Below, piece after piece: positions 51,164-61,007 of a stretch of 64,000 bases of DNA (its first letter is position 1; every line of letters starts with the position of its first letter). Source of the DNA: Marinagarivorans cellulosilyticus (GTDB lineage: Bacteria; Pseudomonadota; Gammaproteobacteria; Pseudomonadales; Cellvibrionaceae); the NCBI RefSeq assembly GCF_021655555.1, contig NZ_AP023086.1:3130685-3194684 (forward strand). Direction: 5' to 3'. A model generated the notes under the pieces. That model had not been told where the DNA came from. It searched no databases and was given only the letters and a program-made list of their open reading frames with translations. A program made the translations under genes and the position numbers.

Positions 51164-53758
51164 ATGCAGAGTTCTGAAATTCGTCAGGCATTCCTAGATT
51201 TTTTTGCTAGTAAAGGTCACCAAGTGGTGGCGAGCAGTTCTTTGGTGCCTGGAAATGACCCTACATTGCTGTTCACCAACGCCGGAATGAATCAGTTTAA
51301 AGATGTGTTTCTCGGTAGCGAGCAGCGTGATTATTCGCGGGCAACTAGCTCACAGCGTTGCGTGCGTGCTGGCGGTAAGCATAACGATCTAGAAAACGTT
51401 GGTTATACCGCAAGGCATCATACCTTTTTTGAGATGCTAGGGAATTTTAGCTTTGGCGATTACTTTAAGCGCGATGCTATTTTCTTTGCGTGGGAATTTT
51501 TAACAAAAGTTATGGCGTTACCGCCCGAAAAGCTATGGGTCACGGTACATATTAGCGATGACGAAGCTGCTGATATTTGGCAAAAAGAAGTGGGCGTTAG
51601 CCCTGAGCGGTTCTCTCGCTTAGATGAAGACAATTTTTGGCAAATGGGTGACACCGGCCCTTGTGGACCCAGCTCTGAAATATTTTATGATCATGGCGCC
51701 GATGTGCCTGGAGGGCCTCCTGGCAGCGAAAACGATGATCTCGATCGTTATATTGAGATTTGGAATCTCGTTTTTATGCAGTACGAGCGCCAAGCAAGCG
51801 GCGAGTTAATTGCGCTGCCAAAGCCATCTGTTGATACCGGCATGGGGTTAGAGCGCATATCGGCGATTAAGCAAGGCGTCCACACCAACTACGAAATCGA
51901 TATTTTTCAAGCTTTGATTAAAGCGGCGGCGGAGCGTTGCAACTGTAACGATTTGCAGCACAAATCGTTACGCGTTATTGCGGACCATATTCGTTCGTGT
52001 GGCTTTTTAGTTGCCGACGGTGTTATTCCTTCTAATGAGGGGCGAGGGTATGTGCTGCGCCGGATTATTCGGCGTGCTATTCGGCATGGTCATAAGTTGG
52101 GGCAAAAAGGTTTGTTCTTCGCTGACTTGGTGCCTGCGCTTGTTGAGCAAATGGGCGGCGCTTACCCCGATTTAGTTAAGGCGCAAGCACAGGTGCAAAA
52201 GGTGCTTCGCACAGAAGAAGAGCAGTTTGCTAAAACGTTAGATAAGGGGATGAAAATCCTTGAAGAGCAGCTTACAAAGCTAGATGGAACGGTGCTTCCT
52301 GGCGATCTTGTTTTTAAATTGCATGATACATTTGGTTTCCCTGTCGACTTAACGAATGATATCGCGCGCGAGCGCGATTTGAGCATTGATTTGCCAGCCT
52401 ATGAGGAGCTAATGAAAGCTCAAAAAGCGTCTGCCGGTGGAGATCAATTTCAGGTGGATTACACCAAGACGCTTAACTTGGAAGGGCAAACGCGGTTCGA
52501 GGGATATGAAAATTTAGCGGTAGATGGCCGAATTGTTGCCTTAGTAGTTGATGGTGAGCCCGCGGAGTCTGCGACGGCTGGCGATAGCTTGAGCGTGGTG
52601 CTAGATCGCACGGCGTTTTACGCTAATTCTGGTGGCCAAGTTGGCGATACTGGTTATTTGACGGTCGGTGATGCGCGTTTCGAGGTGCATGATTGTCGTA
52701 AAGCGGGCGATCATTTTCTGCATATTGGCGTGCTGCAAAAGGGCAGCTTGGCGGTAGGTACTACTGCGACAGCTATTGTTGATGCTGCGGTTCGCGAGGC
52801 AACGGCCTTGAACCATTCGGCCACGCACCTGGCGCATGCTGCTTTACGGCAGGTGCTAGGCGAGCATGTTGCTCAGAAGGGGTCTTTGGTTGACTCTAAG
52901 CGTTTGCGCTTTGACTTTGCTCACTTCGAAGCGCTCACGACTGACGAGCTATCGGCGGTGGAGCTTTTAGTGAATCAGCAGATTCGTGCAAACACACCGG
53001 TTGAGACGCAGCTTTGTAATATGGAAGAGGCAAAGGCTAAAGGTGCAATGGCGCTATTTGGTGAGAAGTATGGCGATACGGTTCGCGTATTGTCGATGGG
53101 TGTTGAAGACTTCTCCATCGAGCTATGTGGTGGTACACACGTTAAGCGTACGGGCGATATAGGGCTATTCAAAATTATTTCTGAAGCTGGCATTGCTGCG
53201 GGGGTTCGTCGTATAGAAGCGGTTACTGGCGAGCAAGCGCTAGACTATGTTGCGCAATTGGATCGTCAGCTGGCGGCGGCTTCTGCGCAACTAAAAGCGT
53301 CGCCAGAGCAATTATCTGAAAAACTCTCAGCTTTAATACAAGCTCAAAAAGATCTAACGAAAGAAGTTACTTCCCTTAAGGGACGCTTAGCGGGGTATGC
53401 GGCGACTGAGTGGTTGAGCGAGGCTGTGGAGGTTAATGGCATTAAGGTGCTTGCTAAACGCACTGAGGGCTTGGACGCTAATGCTCAGTTAGATGCGGTC
53501 GATCAGCTTAAAAACAAATTAGGTGCGGGTGTGGTGCTGCTGGTTAATGTTGATGACGATAAAGCGAGCTTGATTGCTGGGGTCACCAAAGCTGAATCAA
53601 AACGCTATAAAGCGGGTGACTTAATTCGTGATTTCGCGCAGAAAGTGGGCGGTAAAGGTGGTGGCCGGCCAGATATGGCCAGAGGTGCGTGTCCTGTTGC
53701 AGACAACTTGGATCAGGCCATTGCGGGCGTGGTTGATTGGGTTGAAAAACAGGCTTAA
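51164..53758 (+). CDS. alaS: alanine-tRNA ligase
   Basis: Charges tRNA-Ala and edits mischarged Ser. 864 residues from the ATG at 51164 (MQSSEIRQAFLDFFASKGH); a longer frame from 51125 adds 13 unmatched residues. Class II catalytic domain with RHHTFFEMLGNFSFGDYF and GRGYVLRRIIRRAIRHG; editing domain with zinc ligands HSATHLAHAALRQVLG and ELCGGTHVKRTGDIG; C-terminal C-Ala domain with GGKGGGRPDMARGAC. Weak ribosome site. lysC, csrA and tRNA-Ser follow, the usual order in gammaproteobacteria. Confidence 0.97.
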   Translation: MQSSEIRQAFLDFFASKGHQVVASSSLVPGNDPTLLFTNAGMNQFKDVFLGSEQRDYSRATSSQRCVRAGGKHNDLENVGYTARHHTFFEMLGNFSFGDYFKRDAIFFAWEFLTKVMALPPEKLWVTVHISDDEAADIWQKEVGVSPERFSRLDEDNFWQMGDTGPCGPSSEIFYDHGADVPGGPPGSENDDLDRYIEIWNLVFMQYERQASGELIALPKPSVDTGMGLERISAIKQGVHTNYEIDIFQALIKAAAERCNCNDLQHKSLRVIADHIRSCGFLVADGVIPSNEGRGYVLRRIIRRAIRHGHKLGQKGLFFADLVPALVEQMGGAYPDLVKAQAQVQKVLRTEEEQFAKTLDKGMKILEEQLTKLDGTVLPGDLVFKLHDTFGFPVDLTNDIARERDLSIDLPAYEELMKAQKASAGGDQFQVDYTKTLNLEGQTRFEGYENLAVDGRIVALVVDGEPAESATAGDSLSVVLDRTAFYANSGGQVGDTGYLTVGDARFEVHDCRKAGDHFLHIGVLQKGSLAVGTTATAIVDAAVREATALNHSATHLAHAALRQVLGEHVAQKGSLVDSKRLRFDFAHFEALTTDELSAVELLVNQQIRANTPVETQLCNMEEAKAKGAMALFGEKYGDTVRVLSMGVEDFSIELCGGTHVKRTGDIGLFKIISEAGIAAGVRRIEAVTGEQALDYVAQLDRQLAAASAQLKASPEQLSEKLSALIQAQKDLTKEVTSLKGRLAGYAATEWLSEAVEVNGIKVLAKRTEGLDANAQLDAVDQLKNKLGAGVVLLVNVDDDKASLIAGVTKAESKRYKAGDLIRDFAQKVGGKGGGRPDMARGACPVADNLDQAIAGVVDWVEKQA

Positions 53759-53924
53759 AGAATTTTTGGTGTTTGTAATTAAAGATTAACAAACAGTCGA
53801 AATTGGTGTTTAATTGGCGCGTTTTTTTGCATGCGCAGCGCTGTTTGTGTGAAGCAGCGCCGTTCGGTACCAATGCAGCGTTAACGAATCCACTGGGTGG
53901 TGTAATAAAAAGGTTTATAGTGCA

Positions 53925-55148
53925 ATGAGCTTAATTGTTCAAAAATACGGCGGCACCTCGGTAGGTACGGTGGAGCGCATTCAGGCTGTGGCTGATAAAG
54001 TCATCGGTTTCCGTAAGGCCGGTCACGACATTGTTGTTGTTGTGTCGGCTATGAGCGGCGAAACCAATCGGCTGATTGGCTTGGCTGGTGCCATGCAGTC
54101 GACGCCTGACGCTCGCGAGCTGGATGTTCTCGTCTCTACGGGTGAGCAGGTCACTATCGCGTTGTTGTGTATGGCATTAAAGGCTAAAGGGCAAGATGCG
54201 CGATCTTACACTGGTGGCCAAGTGCGTATACTTACAGACAACTCCCATACTAAAGCGCGCATTCAGGATATCGACGACGCTAATATGCGTGCCGATCTTG
54301 AGCTTGGGCGCGTGGTTGTCGTTGCGGGCTTCCAAGGCGTTGACCTTGACGGCAATATCACAACTTTGGGGCGCGGCGGCTCTGATACTACGGGTGTGGC
54401 ACTTGCCGCCGCTTTAAAGGCTGATGAGTGTCAGATCTATACCGATGTAGATGGTGTGTATACTACAGACCCTCGAGTAGTTGAAAAGGCGCGTCGCCTA
54501 GAAAAAATTACTTTTGAAGAAATGCTGGAAATGGCCAGTTTAGGTTCAAAGGTGCTACAGATTAGAGCCGTTGAATTTGCGGGTAAATACCAAGTGCCGT
54601 TGCGTGTGCTATCAAGCTTTAAAGATGGCCCTGGCACGTTGATTACAATTGATGAGGAAATTTCAGATATGGAGCAACCGGTAGTATCTGGCATTGCTTT
54701 TAACCGTGATGAGGCGAAGCTTTCTATTCGTGGAGTTCCCGACTCGCCGGGCGTCGCGTCTAAAATACTAGCGCCAATCGGTGAGGCTAATATAGAAGTT
54801 GATGTTATCGTGCAAAATATGGCTGCCGATAATACTAATGATCTTACCTTTACGGTTCACCGTAACGAGTTAGAAAAAGCCAAAGCCGTACTCGAAAGCG
54901 TAGCTAAAGACTTAAATGCTCGTGAAGTAGTGGGTGACGACACCATTGTTAAAGTATCTGTTGTGGGCGTTGGCATGCGTTCCCATGCTGGCGTGGCCTC
55001 TACAATGTTTAACGCGCTAGCGGCAGAAAATATCAACATTCAATTGATTACGACATCGGAAATTAAGATTTCAGTGATTATTGAAGAAAAGTATTTAGAG
55101 CTGGCAGTTCGCTGCTTGCATTCAGCATTCGACTTGGATGCTGCTTAG
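53925..55148 (+). CDS. lysC: aspartate kinase (lysine-sensitive type)
   Basis: First step of the aspartate pathway to Lys, Thr and Met. 407 residues: catalytic domain with KYGGTSVGTVERIQAVADKV and GRGGSDTTGVALAAAL, then two ACT domains (about 265-400) that bind amino-acid effectors (IRGVPDSPGVASKI and VGMRSHAGVASTMF). Leader of 166 bp contains a GCGCTG/CAGCGC hairpin at 53838-53860, but no lysine riboswitch pattern was recognised. Between alaS and csrA as usual. Confidence 0.95.
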   Translation: MSLIVQKYGGTSVGTVERIQAVADKVIGFRKAGHDIVVVVSAMSGETNRLIGLAGAMQSTPDARELDVLVSTGEQVTIALLCMALKAKGQDARSYTGGQVRILTDNSHTKARIQDIDDANMRADLELGRVVVVAGFQGVDLDGNITTLGRGGSDTTGVALAAALKADECQIYTDVDGVYTTDPRVVEKARRLEKITFEEMLEMASLGSKVLQIRAVEFAGKYQVPLRVLSSFKDGPGTLITIDEEISDMEQPVVSGIAFNRDEAKLSIRGVPDSPGVASKILAPIGEANIEVDVIVQNMAADNTNDLTFTVHRNELEKAKAVLESVAKDLNAREVVGDDTIVKVSVVGVGMRSHAGVASTMFNALAAENINIQLITTSEIKISVIIEEKYLELAVRCLHSAFDLDAA

Positions 55149-55216
55149 AACGTGCATTCGCGGTAGCTAATACCGCGATTCCCCTTTGGGGTGGTAGGCT
55201 GTTGATCCGAAAATAA

Positions 55217-55244
55217 TTGATCAAAAAATGATCTTATCTATACT
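55217..55244 (+). promoter_or_regulatory. sigma-70 promoter upstream of csrA
   Basis: TTGATC (55217-55222) and TATACT (55239-55244) are separated by 16 bp. The predicted start is about 85 nt before the csrA ATG. Good match to the consensus pair. Confidence 0.6.
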
Positions 55245-55336
55245 AACAAAATAACGGGTCGGCAAGTAAGGCCGTGGTTAGCTGCCAAGCCGTAAAAGCT
55301 GACAAACTCACAGGATGAACAAAAGGAGAAACAACT

Positions 55337-55540
55337 ATGTTAATTTTAACTCGCCGTATCGGTGAAACATTAATGGTCGGTGATGATGTCACTGTGACTG
55401 TTTTGGGTGTTAAAGGTAATCAGGTGCGTATCGGCGTTAACGCGCCGAAAGAGATTGCTGTACACCGTGAAGAGATCTATCAGCGTATCCAGCGTGAAAA
55501 AGCCTTACAAGATCAGGCACCAGAGCCTGGTAATAGTTAA
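55337..55540 (+). CDS. csrA: carbon storage regulator CsrA/RsmA
   Basis: Small RNA-binding protein that represses translation at GGA sites, affecting biofilm, motility and carbon use. 67 residues: MLILTRRIGETLMVGDD start, VRIGVNAPKEIAVHREEIY. The conserved Arg in VHREEIY contacts RNA. AAAAGGAGAAACAACT precedes the ATG; its GGA-containing leader could allow autoregulation. Follows lysC, precedes tRNA-Ser. Confidence 0.97.
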   Translation: MLILTRRIGETLMVGDDVTVTVLGVKGNQVRIGVNAPKEIAVHREEIYQRIQREKALQDQAPEPGNS

Positions 55541-55612
55541 TAGGCGTTTTTTTGGTGTGACGCGATAGTTTTTATTGGCTGAATATCAAAAAATGCAGTT
55601 GCATTACGTAAA

Positions 55613-55647
55613 TTCCTCACTGGATAACTCTAGTGGGGAATTTTTTT
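55613..55647 (+). terminator. intrinsic terminator after csrA
   Basis: TTCCTCACT (55613-55621) pairs with AGTGGGGAA (55632-55640, one G-T) around a 10-nt loop, followed by TTTTTTT. Confidence 0.8.
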
Positions 55648-55802
55648 ATCTATAGTGCACGTTAATATTTGATTTTTATGAAAATCTTGATATTATGCGC
55701 GCCATTGTCGGTAAGGCGGCAAGGTAATGAAATGATTATCAAATCAGGGACTTACCTTTAATAAGCTTTATCACATTCTTGGTTGTTTTTGATCAAGTAC
55801 GC

Positions 55803-56421
<619 letters not shown>

Positions 56422-56832
56422 ATGGGTAAGCAACAATCAGGTTTTACATTAATTGAGTTGGTCGCAGTAATTGTGATTTTGGGGATCTTGGCTGCAACTG
56501 CGGTTCCGCGTTTTGTAAATTTACAAGACGAGGCCTCACAGGCTGCTGTCAACGGTGTGGCAGGTAGTATTGAAAGTGCTTCGGCGCTAAACCATGCGGT
56601 CGCAGTTGCGGTAGCGGCGGGTTTAACGACGGTGGGTGCAGACCCGTTCTTTACTGTTGATGACTGTGACGATGCTGGTAAGCTATTACAGAATGGTGCT
56701 TTGCCCACGGGCTATAGTATTGCTACTGGCGCTGAAGATCTCACAGCTGGTGAAACGCGCACCTGTACGTTAACGGGTACAAATAGCAAAACGGCTACGT
56801 TTGTCATTATTGGCGCTACTGGTGGTAACTAA
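56422..56832 (+). CDS. mshA: type IV (MSHA-type) major pilin
   Basis: Prepilin exported to form a surface fibre. 136 residues from the ATG at 56422 (GGAG upstream). Leader MGKQQSG is cleaved before the Phe of FTLIELVAVIVILGI, with Glu at +5. A C-terminal disulfide candidate between Cys of DDCDDAG and Cys of TRTCTLTG. The residue pattern fits MshA better than PilA (ATAVPRFVNLQDEA). Heads the five-gene set mshA-C-D-O-P. Confidence 0.83.
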   Translation: MGKQQSGFTLIELVAVIVILGILAATAVPRFVNLQDEASQAAVNGVAGSIESASALNHAVAVAVAAGLTTVGADPFFTVDDCDDAGKLLQNGALPTGYSIATGAEDLTAGETRTCTLTGTNSKTATFVIIGATGGN

Positions 56833-56868
56833 TACGCTATAGTGAATTGAAATGCTCAAGGATGGCGT

Positions 56869-57321
56869 ATGTTCATCAATCACTGCAAAAGACAAAAGGG
56901 TTTTTCGCTCATAGAGTTGATTGCAGTGATGGTGATTGTGTCGATTATATCGGCAACAGCAATAGTAAGGTTGATGCCAAGCTCTTTGTTCGAATTACAA
57001 TCGGCGCGGGATCAAGTGGTTGCGGCTTTGTTCCATGCGCAGCAGAAGGCATTGTTTACGCCTTACGATATTCGCGTTACTTTGCTGGGCGGGGTGGTTG
57101 ATGTCCGAATGGATGAAAATGCAGATGGCCTTTTCCCTTCTTCTGAAAGCATTCGTGTGGGGGCTGTGCAGTACCCTCTGACACTAGTGAGTAGTGTTCA
57201 GGTCTCTACCCACACGTTAGATTATGACTCCCTCGGTGAAACTACTGCAGCTAACATTTCTGTTAGCAAATCTTCTAAGTCCGTTTCTATTGCTGTCTCA
57301 GCTTCAGGGTTTGCGCAATGA
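56869..57321 (+). CDS. mshC: MSHA minor pilin MshC-like
   Basis: Prepilin-like protein, 150 residues. Cleavage site QKG before FSLIELIAVMVIVSII with Glu at +5. GAGATG-like AAGGATG precedes the ATG. Second in the set. Its stop overlaps the mshD start (ATGA). The globular part (DIRVTLLGGVVDVRMDEN) resembles a GspH-type minor pilin. Assigned by order and fold, not by a search. Confidence 0.72.
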   Translation: MFINHCKRQKGFSLIELIAVMVIVSIISATAIVRLMPSSLFELQSARDQVVAALFHAQQKALFTPYDIRVTLLGGVVDVRMDENADGLFPSSESIRVGAVQYPLTLVSSVQVSTHTLDYDSLGETTAANISVSKSSKSVSIAVSASGFAQ

Positions 57322-57803
57322 GCCTCTTTGCTTTGCGTCCGTTGAAAACTGCCCAGCGCGGGGTAACCTTGATTGAGGTTATTGTTTTTATAGTTGTTAT
57401 CAACTTGGCATTTGTTGCTGTGATGCAGATATATGGGCAAGCGGTGGTGAACACTGTTGACCCTATTGTGCGTGTGCGCGCCACAGAATTAGCCAAAGCG
57501 GCTTTAGACGACGTGTTAGCTCGGCGTTTTGATGAAAATACGCCCTCAGGCGGCATTCCCGCGTGCGGTTCGGCGCAAGGAGAAGCTTGCGTGGGGATTA
57601 CTGCTGATGCGGGCTATGATGATGTTGGTGATTTTAACGGGTATACCGATAATTCCGATGCTAACTATCCCATATCCATTACTGTTACTGAGGCAGGTGG
57701 CGATTTAGGGCTTGCCGCTTCGATGGCAAGAAAAATTACTGTTATCGTCGGTATGCCCGACGGTAATCAGGTGGCTTTGGCTGCCTACAAAGCGAATTAC
57801 TGA
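57318..57803 (+). CDS. mshD: MSHA minor pilin MshD-like
   Basis: Prepilin-like, 161 residues. Cleavage at AQRG before VTLIEVIVFIVVINL with Glu +5. Cys-containing region ACGSAQGEACVGI may form a disulfide. Starts inside the mshC stop (4-base overlap) and is followed, with GTG/ATG candidates close to its stop, by mshO. Confidence 0.72.
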   Translation: MSLFALRPLKTAQRGVTLIEVIVFIVVINLAFVAVMQIYGQAVVNTVDPIVRVRATELAKAALDDVLARRFDENTPSGGIPACGSAQGEACVGITADAGYDDVGDFNGYTDNSDANYPISITVTEAGGDLGLAASMARKITVIVGMPDGNQVALAAYKANY

Positions 57804-57809
57804 GTGATC

Positions 57810-58610
57810 ATGTTTAGATCTGTGCAGCAGGACAACGGCGGATTTACGCTGGTTGAGCTTATTGCAGTGATCGTTGTGCTTGCTATTACATCGGTTGTTG
57901 GTGGTGGTTTTGTCGTTAGCGTTGTTGATCAGTATCAGAAGGCGCAATTGCGCTCCACATTGGTTCAGCGTGGCACGGTCACAATGGAGCAGTTGGCGCG
58001 GCAGTTGCGCATGTCTGTTCCGAATTCTTTGCGGGTGAGTACTGGTGGTGATTGCGTCGAGTTTATGCCGTTGATTGGTGGTGCCTTTTATACCGAAGAG
58101 CTTCCGGATGCCGAAAATAACAAGGCGGTCGTAGATAGTGTTGATACCGTGGAATTTAGTTTGTTAGACGGTACGCCGAGTCAAATTTTGGTTGCGCCCT
58201 TGGATAGCACTGAAATATATACCGTTGCAGTGCCTTCTGCGCGCATTGCGGCAGGTGATTTCGGTGTTGCCCCGTATTCGCAAGCTGTTTTTTCGGGAAA
58301 TCACCGATTTCTTAGAAACTCATCGAGTCGTCGACTTTTATTGGCCGAGCAACCTAAGCGTTTTTGCATAGTCGGTTCTCAGCTAATTCGGTATGAAGGT
58401 TATGGTTTGGATACGGGGGGAATCAGCAGCGCTTCGCCAGGTGGGACTTCCGTGCTTATGTCGGCCAGCCTCGAGGCTGAGGGCAGCGCGTTTGTATTGA
58501 CTTCTGGTAGTGAAGATAGAAATGCTGCACTTTTAATTTCTTTGCGGTTTGCCGATAGGGGCGAGAGTGTACTGCTAAATAGCAGAGTGTTGGTGCGCAA
58601 TGCGCCCTAA
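57810..58610 (+). CDS. mshO: MSHA minor pilin MshO-like
   Basis: Prepilin-like, 266 residues from the ATG at 57810; a GTG at 57804 is an alternative. Cleavage at NGG before FTLVELIAVIVVLAI with Glu +5. Longer than the others, like GspJ-type minor pilins. Overlaps the mshP start by 11 bases. Probably part of the pilus tip complex. Confidence 0.75.
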   Translation: MFRSVQQDNGGFTLVELIAVIVVLAITSVVGGGFVVSVVDQYQKAQLRSTLVQRGTVTMEQLARQLRMSVPNSLRVSTGGDCVEFMPLIGGAFYTEELPDAENNKAVVDSVDTVEFSLLDGTPSQILVAPLDSTEIYTVAVPSARIAAGDFGVAPYSQAVFSGNHRFLRNSSSRRLLLAEQPKRFCIVGSQLIRYEGYGLDTGGISSASPGGTSVLMSASLEAEGSAFVLTSGSEDRNAALLISLRFADRGESVLLNSRVLVRNAP

Positions 58611-59064
58611 TTCGAATCGTCAAATTCTAGGGTGTACGCCGGCCAATAAACAGTCGGGCTTTCTGATACCGCTCGCGCTTTTCATTGTGGTTGGGGCGGC
58701 GACACTGGCTGTAGCGATGAGTCAAATGGCGGCGGGAAGCCGCTCTTCGGCGGTTTACTCGGCATTTAACGCGCAGGCTCTTTATGCTGCTGATGCGGGG
58801 GTGCAGAAGGCAATGCATGAGCTTTACTATGCGAATACGGATCAAGCTGCTGTTAGTGCGGCTTGCGCATCGGTTGATGGCTCAACGCTTAACTTGTCTG
58901 GGCAGGGGGTGTCAGGTTGTGAAGTGAGTGTTTCTTGTGATGTCACTTTGAGTTCTGATGGTGATGTCAGTTTGTATGCTATTGTCAGTCAAAGCGCTTG
59001 TGGAAGTGGAGAGTATGCGACAGGGCGACGCATTCGGGCTGAATCGTATATGCGTGCAAATTGA
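58600..59064 (+). CDS. mshP: MSHA biogenesis protein MshP-like
   Basis: 154 residues with an N-terminal stretch KQSGFLIPLALFIVVGAATLA, lacking Glu at +5 like MshP/PilX-type proteins, then a helix with QALYAADAGVQKAMHELY, the signature region of that group. Four Cys in the distal part. Last pilin gene; the large MshQ normally after it is missing and an antiporter gene follows. Confidence 0.72.
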   Translation: MRPNSNRQILGCTPANKQSGFLIPLALFIVVGAATLAVAMSQMAAGSRSSAVYSAFNAQALYAADAGVQKAMHELYYANTDQAAVSAACASVDGSTLNLSGQGVSGCEVSVSCDVTLSSDGDVSLYAIVSQSACGSGEYATGRRIRAESYMRAN

Positions 59065-59153
59065 TGCGTGGCTAGCGTAATAAAAAGACACCTATCTTCG
59101 TAGTTAGATAGCCGCTACCATCGCGCTCAGTATTCATTATTAAGGAATGTTTC

Positions 59154-61007
59154 ATGACGACCCCCCTGATTATGGCCATGATTGCTGTTGTTGCTCTTGC
59201 TTCGCAGTGGACCGCTTGGTACACCAAGTTGCCGGCTATTTTATTTTTGCTATTGGCGGGCATTCTATTGGGGCCGGGTTTAAATCTGTTGGCTCCCGAT
59301 GAGATTTTTGGTGATTTACTTTTTCCTTTAATTTCTTTAAGCGTAGCGGTGATTTTGTTTGAGGGTAGTTTAACGCTGCGTGTCGAGGAGTTGCGACAGT
59401 TAGGCACGGTTGTTCACAGGCTTGTGACCTTGGGTGCGCTTGTCAGCTGGCTTGTTGTGAGCTTAGCGGTTCATTACCTATTTGATGCTGGCTGGGGTAT
59501 TAGTATATTACTTGGGGCTATCACGGTTGTGACGGGGCCAACGGTAATTGTACCGCTGCTAAGAACGGTTAGGCCGCGCGCGCAAGTGGCCAACATACTG
59601 CGCTGGGAAGGTATCGTTATCGACCCCATTGGTGCGCTATTCGCGGTTGTTGTGTTTGAATTTATTGTTACAGCTTCTGAGGGGCATGCGCTCGCTCATA
59701 GTATGAAGCTGTTTTTTTTAGTGGTGTTTTGGGGGTTGTTTTTAGGCGGTTTGTGCGGGTTTTTGTTGGGGCAAATTTTAAAGCGTCGGTTATTGCCTAA
59801 CTACCTGTTGAACTTAGCGACCTTAACCTTTGTATTTGCAGTTTTTACCGGTTCCAATGCGTTAGCTCACGAGTCGGGTTTGCTTGCGGTTACGGTTATG
59901 GGAATGTGGCTGGCCAATACGCGCGGTATTCATATTGAAGAAATTTTAAACTTCAAAGAAAACCTCACTATCGTGTTAATCAGTGGCCTATTTATTATTC
60001 TTGCGGCGCGAATTGATCTTAACCAGTTATTGCTTTTGGGTACGCCAGTTTTATTGCTATTGCTGGTGCTGCAATTTGTTGCGCGGCCGTTATCGGTGTT
60101 GGTTGCCACTGTCAAAACGCCAGTCACATGGCGCGAGAGGGCGCTATTAGCTTGGATTGCCCCTCGCGGTATTGTCGCGGCTGCAGTTTCTGCCATATTT
60201 GCTTTGCGTTTAGAGGGCGCCGGTGTTCCCGAGGCCGAATTACTCGTCCCCATAACTTTTAGCATTATTATCGGGACTGTTTTACTGCAAAGCTTAACGG
60301 CTAGGTTTGTGGCGAAAGCCCTTGGTGTGGCGGAGTCGGCGCCGCGGGGTTACCTTATTATTGGCGCTAATACAGTGGCCAGAACCTTGGCTAAATCGCT
60401 TCGTGGCTTGGGGTTTCGCGTGTTACTAACGGATTCGAGTTGGGATAATATTCGGGCTGCGCGGATGGATGGGCTGGATACTTTTTACGGTAACCCTGTG
60501 TCTGAGTACGCCGACAGAAAGCTCGAATTGGTGGGTATTGGCCGCTTGTTGTGTTTGTCCCCTCAGCGCGAGCTAAACGTGGTTGCTAGCATGCGGTATC
60601 GTTCTGAATTTGGTAAAGACGAGCTTTATACGTTGCGCAGCAGCGCAGAGGCGCAGTCAACAGAAAAGCATAAAATCTCTGCGGATCATCGTGGTAACAC
60701 CTTATTTAATGCTGATATGACCTACGCCAAGCTGGCGAGCCTATTGAGTAAAGGGGCGGAGATCCGCAAAACGAAACTGACGGATGAGTTTGGTTTTGAA
60801 GATTATATTGCGCAGGGCGAAGGGCAAATAACGCCGCTTTATGCGTTAAACTCTAAGGGCCGGTTGTATTTATTTGTGGATGGCGGTGACTTAAAGCCGG
60901 AGCCGGGTTGGCAAGTGCTGGGCTTGGTAAGTGCAGATAAAACCGCTGAAAAAGCCGCCGATAAGGCGGCTGATAAAAAAGCAGAGTCGGCTGAAAAATC
61001 TGGCTAA
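59154..61007 (+). CDS. CPA1-type cation:proton antiporter with C-terminal RCK-like domain
   Basis: 617 residues. Membrane part about 1-390 with about 12 hydrophobic segments, FEGSLTLRVEELR, the family motif WEGIVIDPIGAL and the functional IAPRGIVAAAVSA. Cytoplasmic part about 400-540 has the nucleotide-binding GYLIIGANTVARTLAKSLRG (TrkA-N-like). The tail is Ala/Lys-rich. AAGGA precedes the ATG. Its stop overlaps the convergent serB stop. Probably exports Na+ or K+ in exchange for H+, regulated by a nucleotide. Confidence 0.85.
   Translation: MTTPLIMAMIAVVALASQWTAWYTKLPAILFLLLAGILLGPGLNLLAPDEIFGDLLFPLISLSVAVILFEGSLTLRVEELRQLGTVVHRLVTLGALVSWLVVSLAVHYLFDAGWGISILLGAITVVTGPTVIVPLLRTVRPRAQVANILRWEGIVIDPIGALFAVVVFEFIVTASEGHALAHSMKLFFLVVFWGLFLGGLCGFLLGQILKRRLLPNYLLNLATLTFVFAVFTGSNALAHESGLLAVTVMGMWLANTRGIHIEEILNFKENLTIVLISGLFIILAARIDLNQLLLLGTPVLLLLLVLQFVARPLSVLVATVKTPVTWRERALLAWIAPRGIVAAAVSAIFALRLEGAGVPEAELLVPITFSIIIGTVLLQSLTARFVAKALGVAESAPRGYLIIGANTVARTLAKSLRGLGFRVLLTDSSWDNIRAARMDGLDTFYGNPVSEYADRKLELVGIGRLLCLSPQRELNVVASMRYRSEFGKDELYTLRSSAEAQSTEKHKISADHRGNTLFNADMTYAKLASLLSKGAEIRKTKLTDEFGFEDYIAQGEGQITPLYALNSKGRLYLFVDGGDLKPEPGWQVLGLVSADKTAEKAADKAADKKAESAEKSG

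Noticed and set aside
53759..53924. Lysine riboswitch in front of lysC
   Set aside because: Only one simple hairpin (53838-53860) is visible and the conserved lysine-riboswitch core is not.
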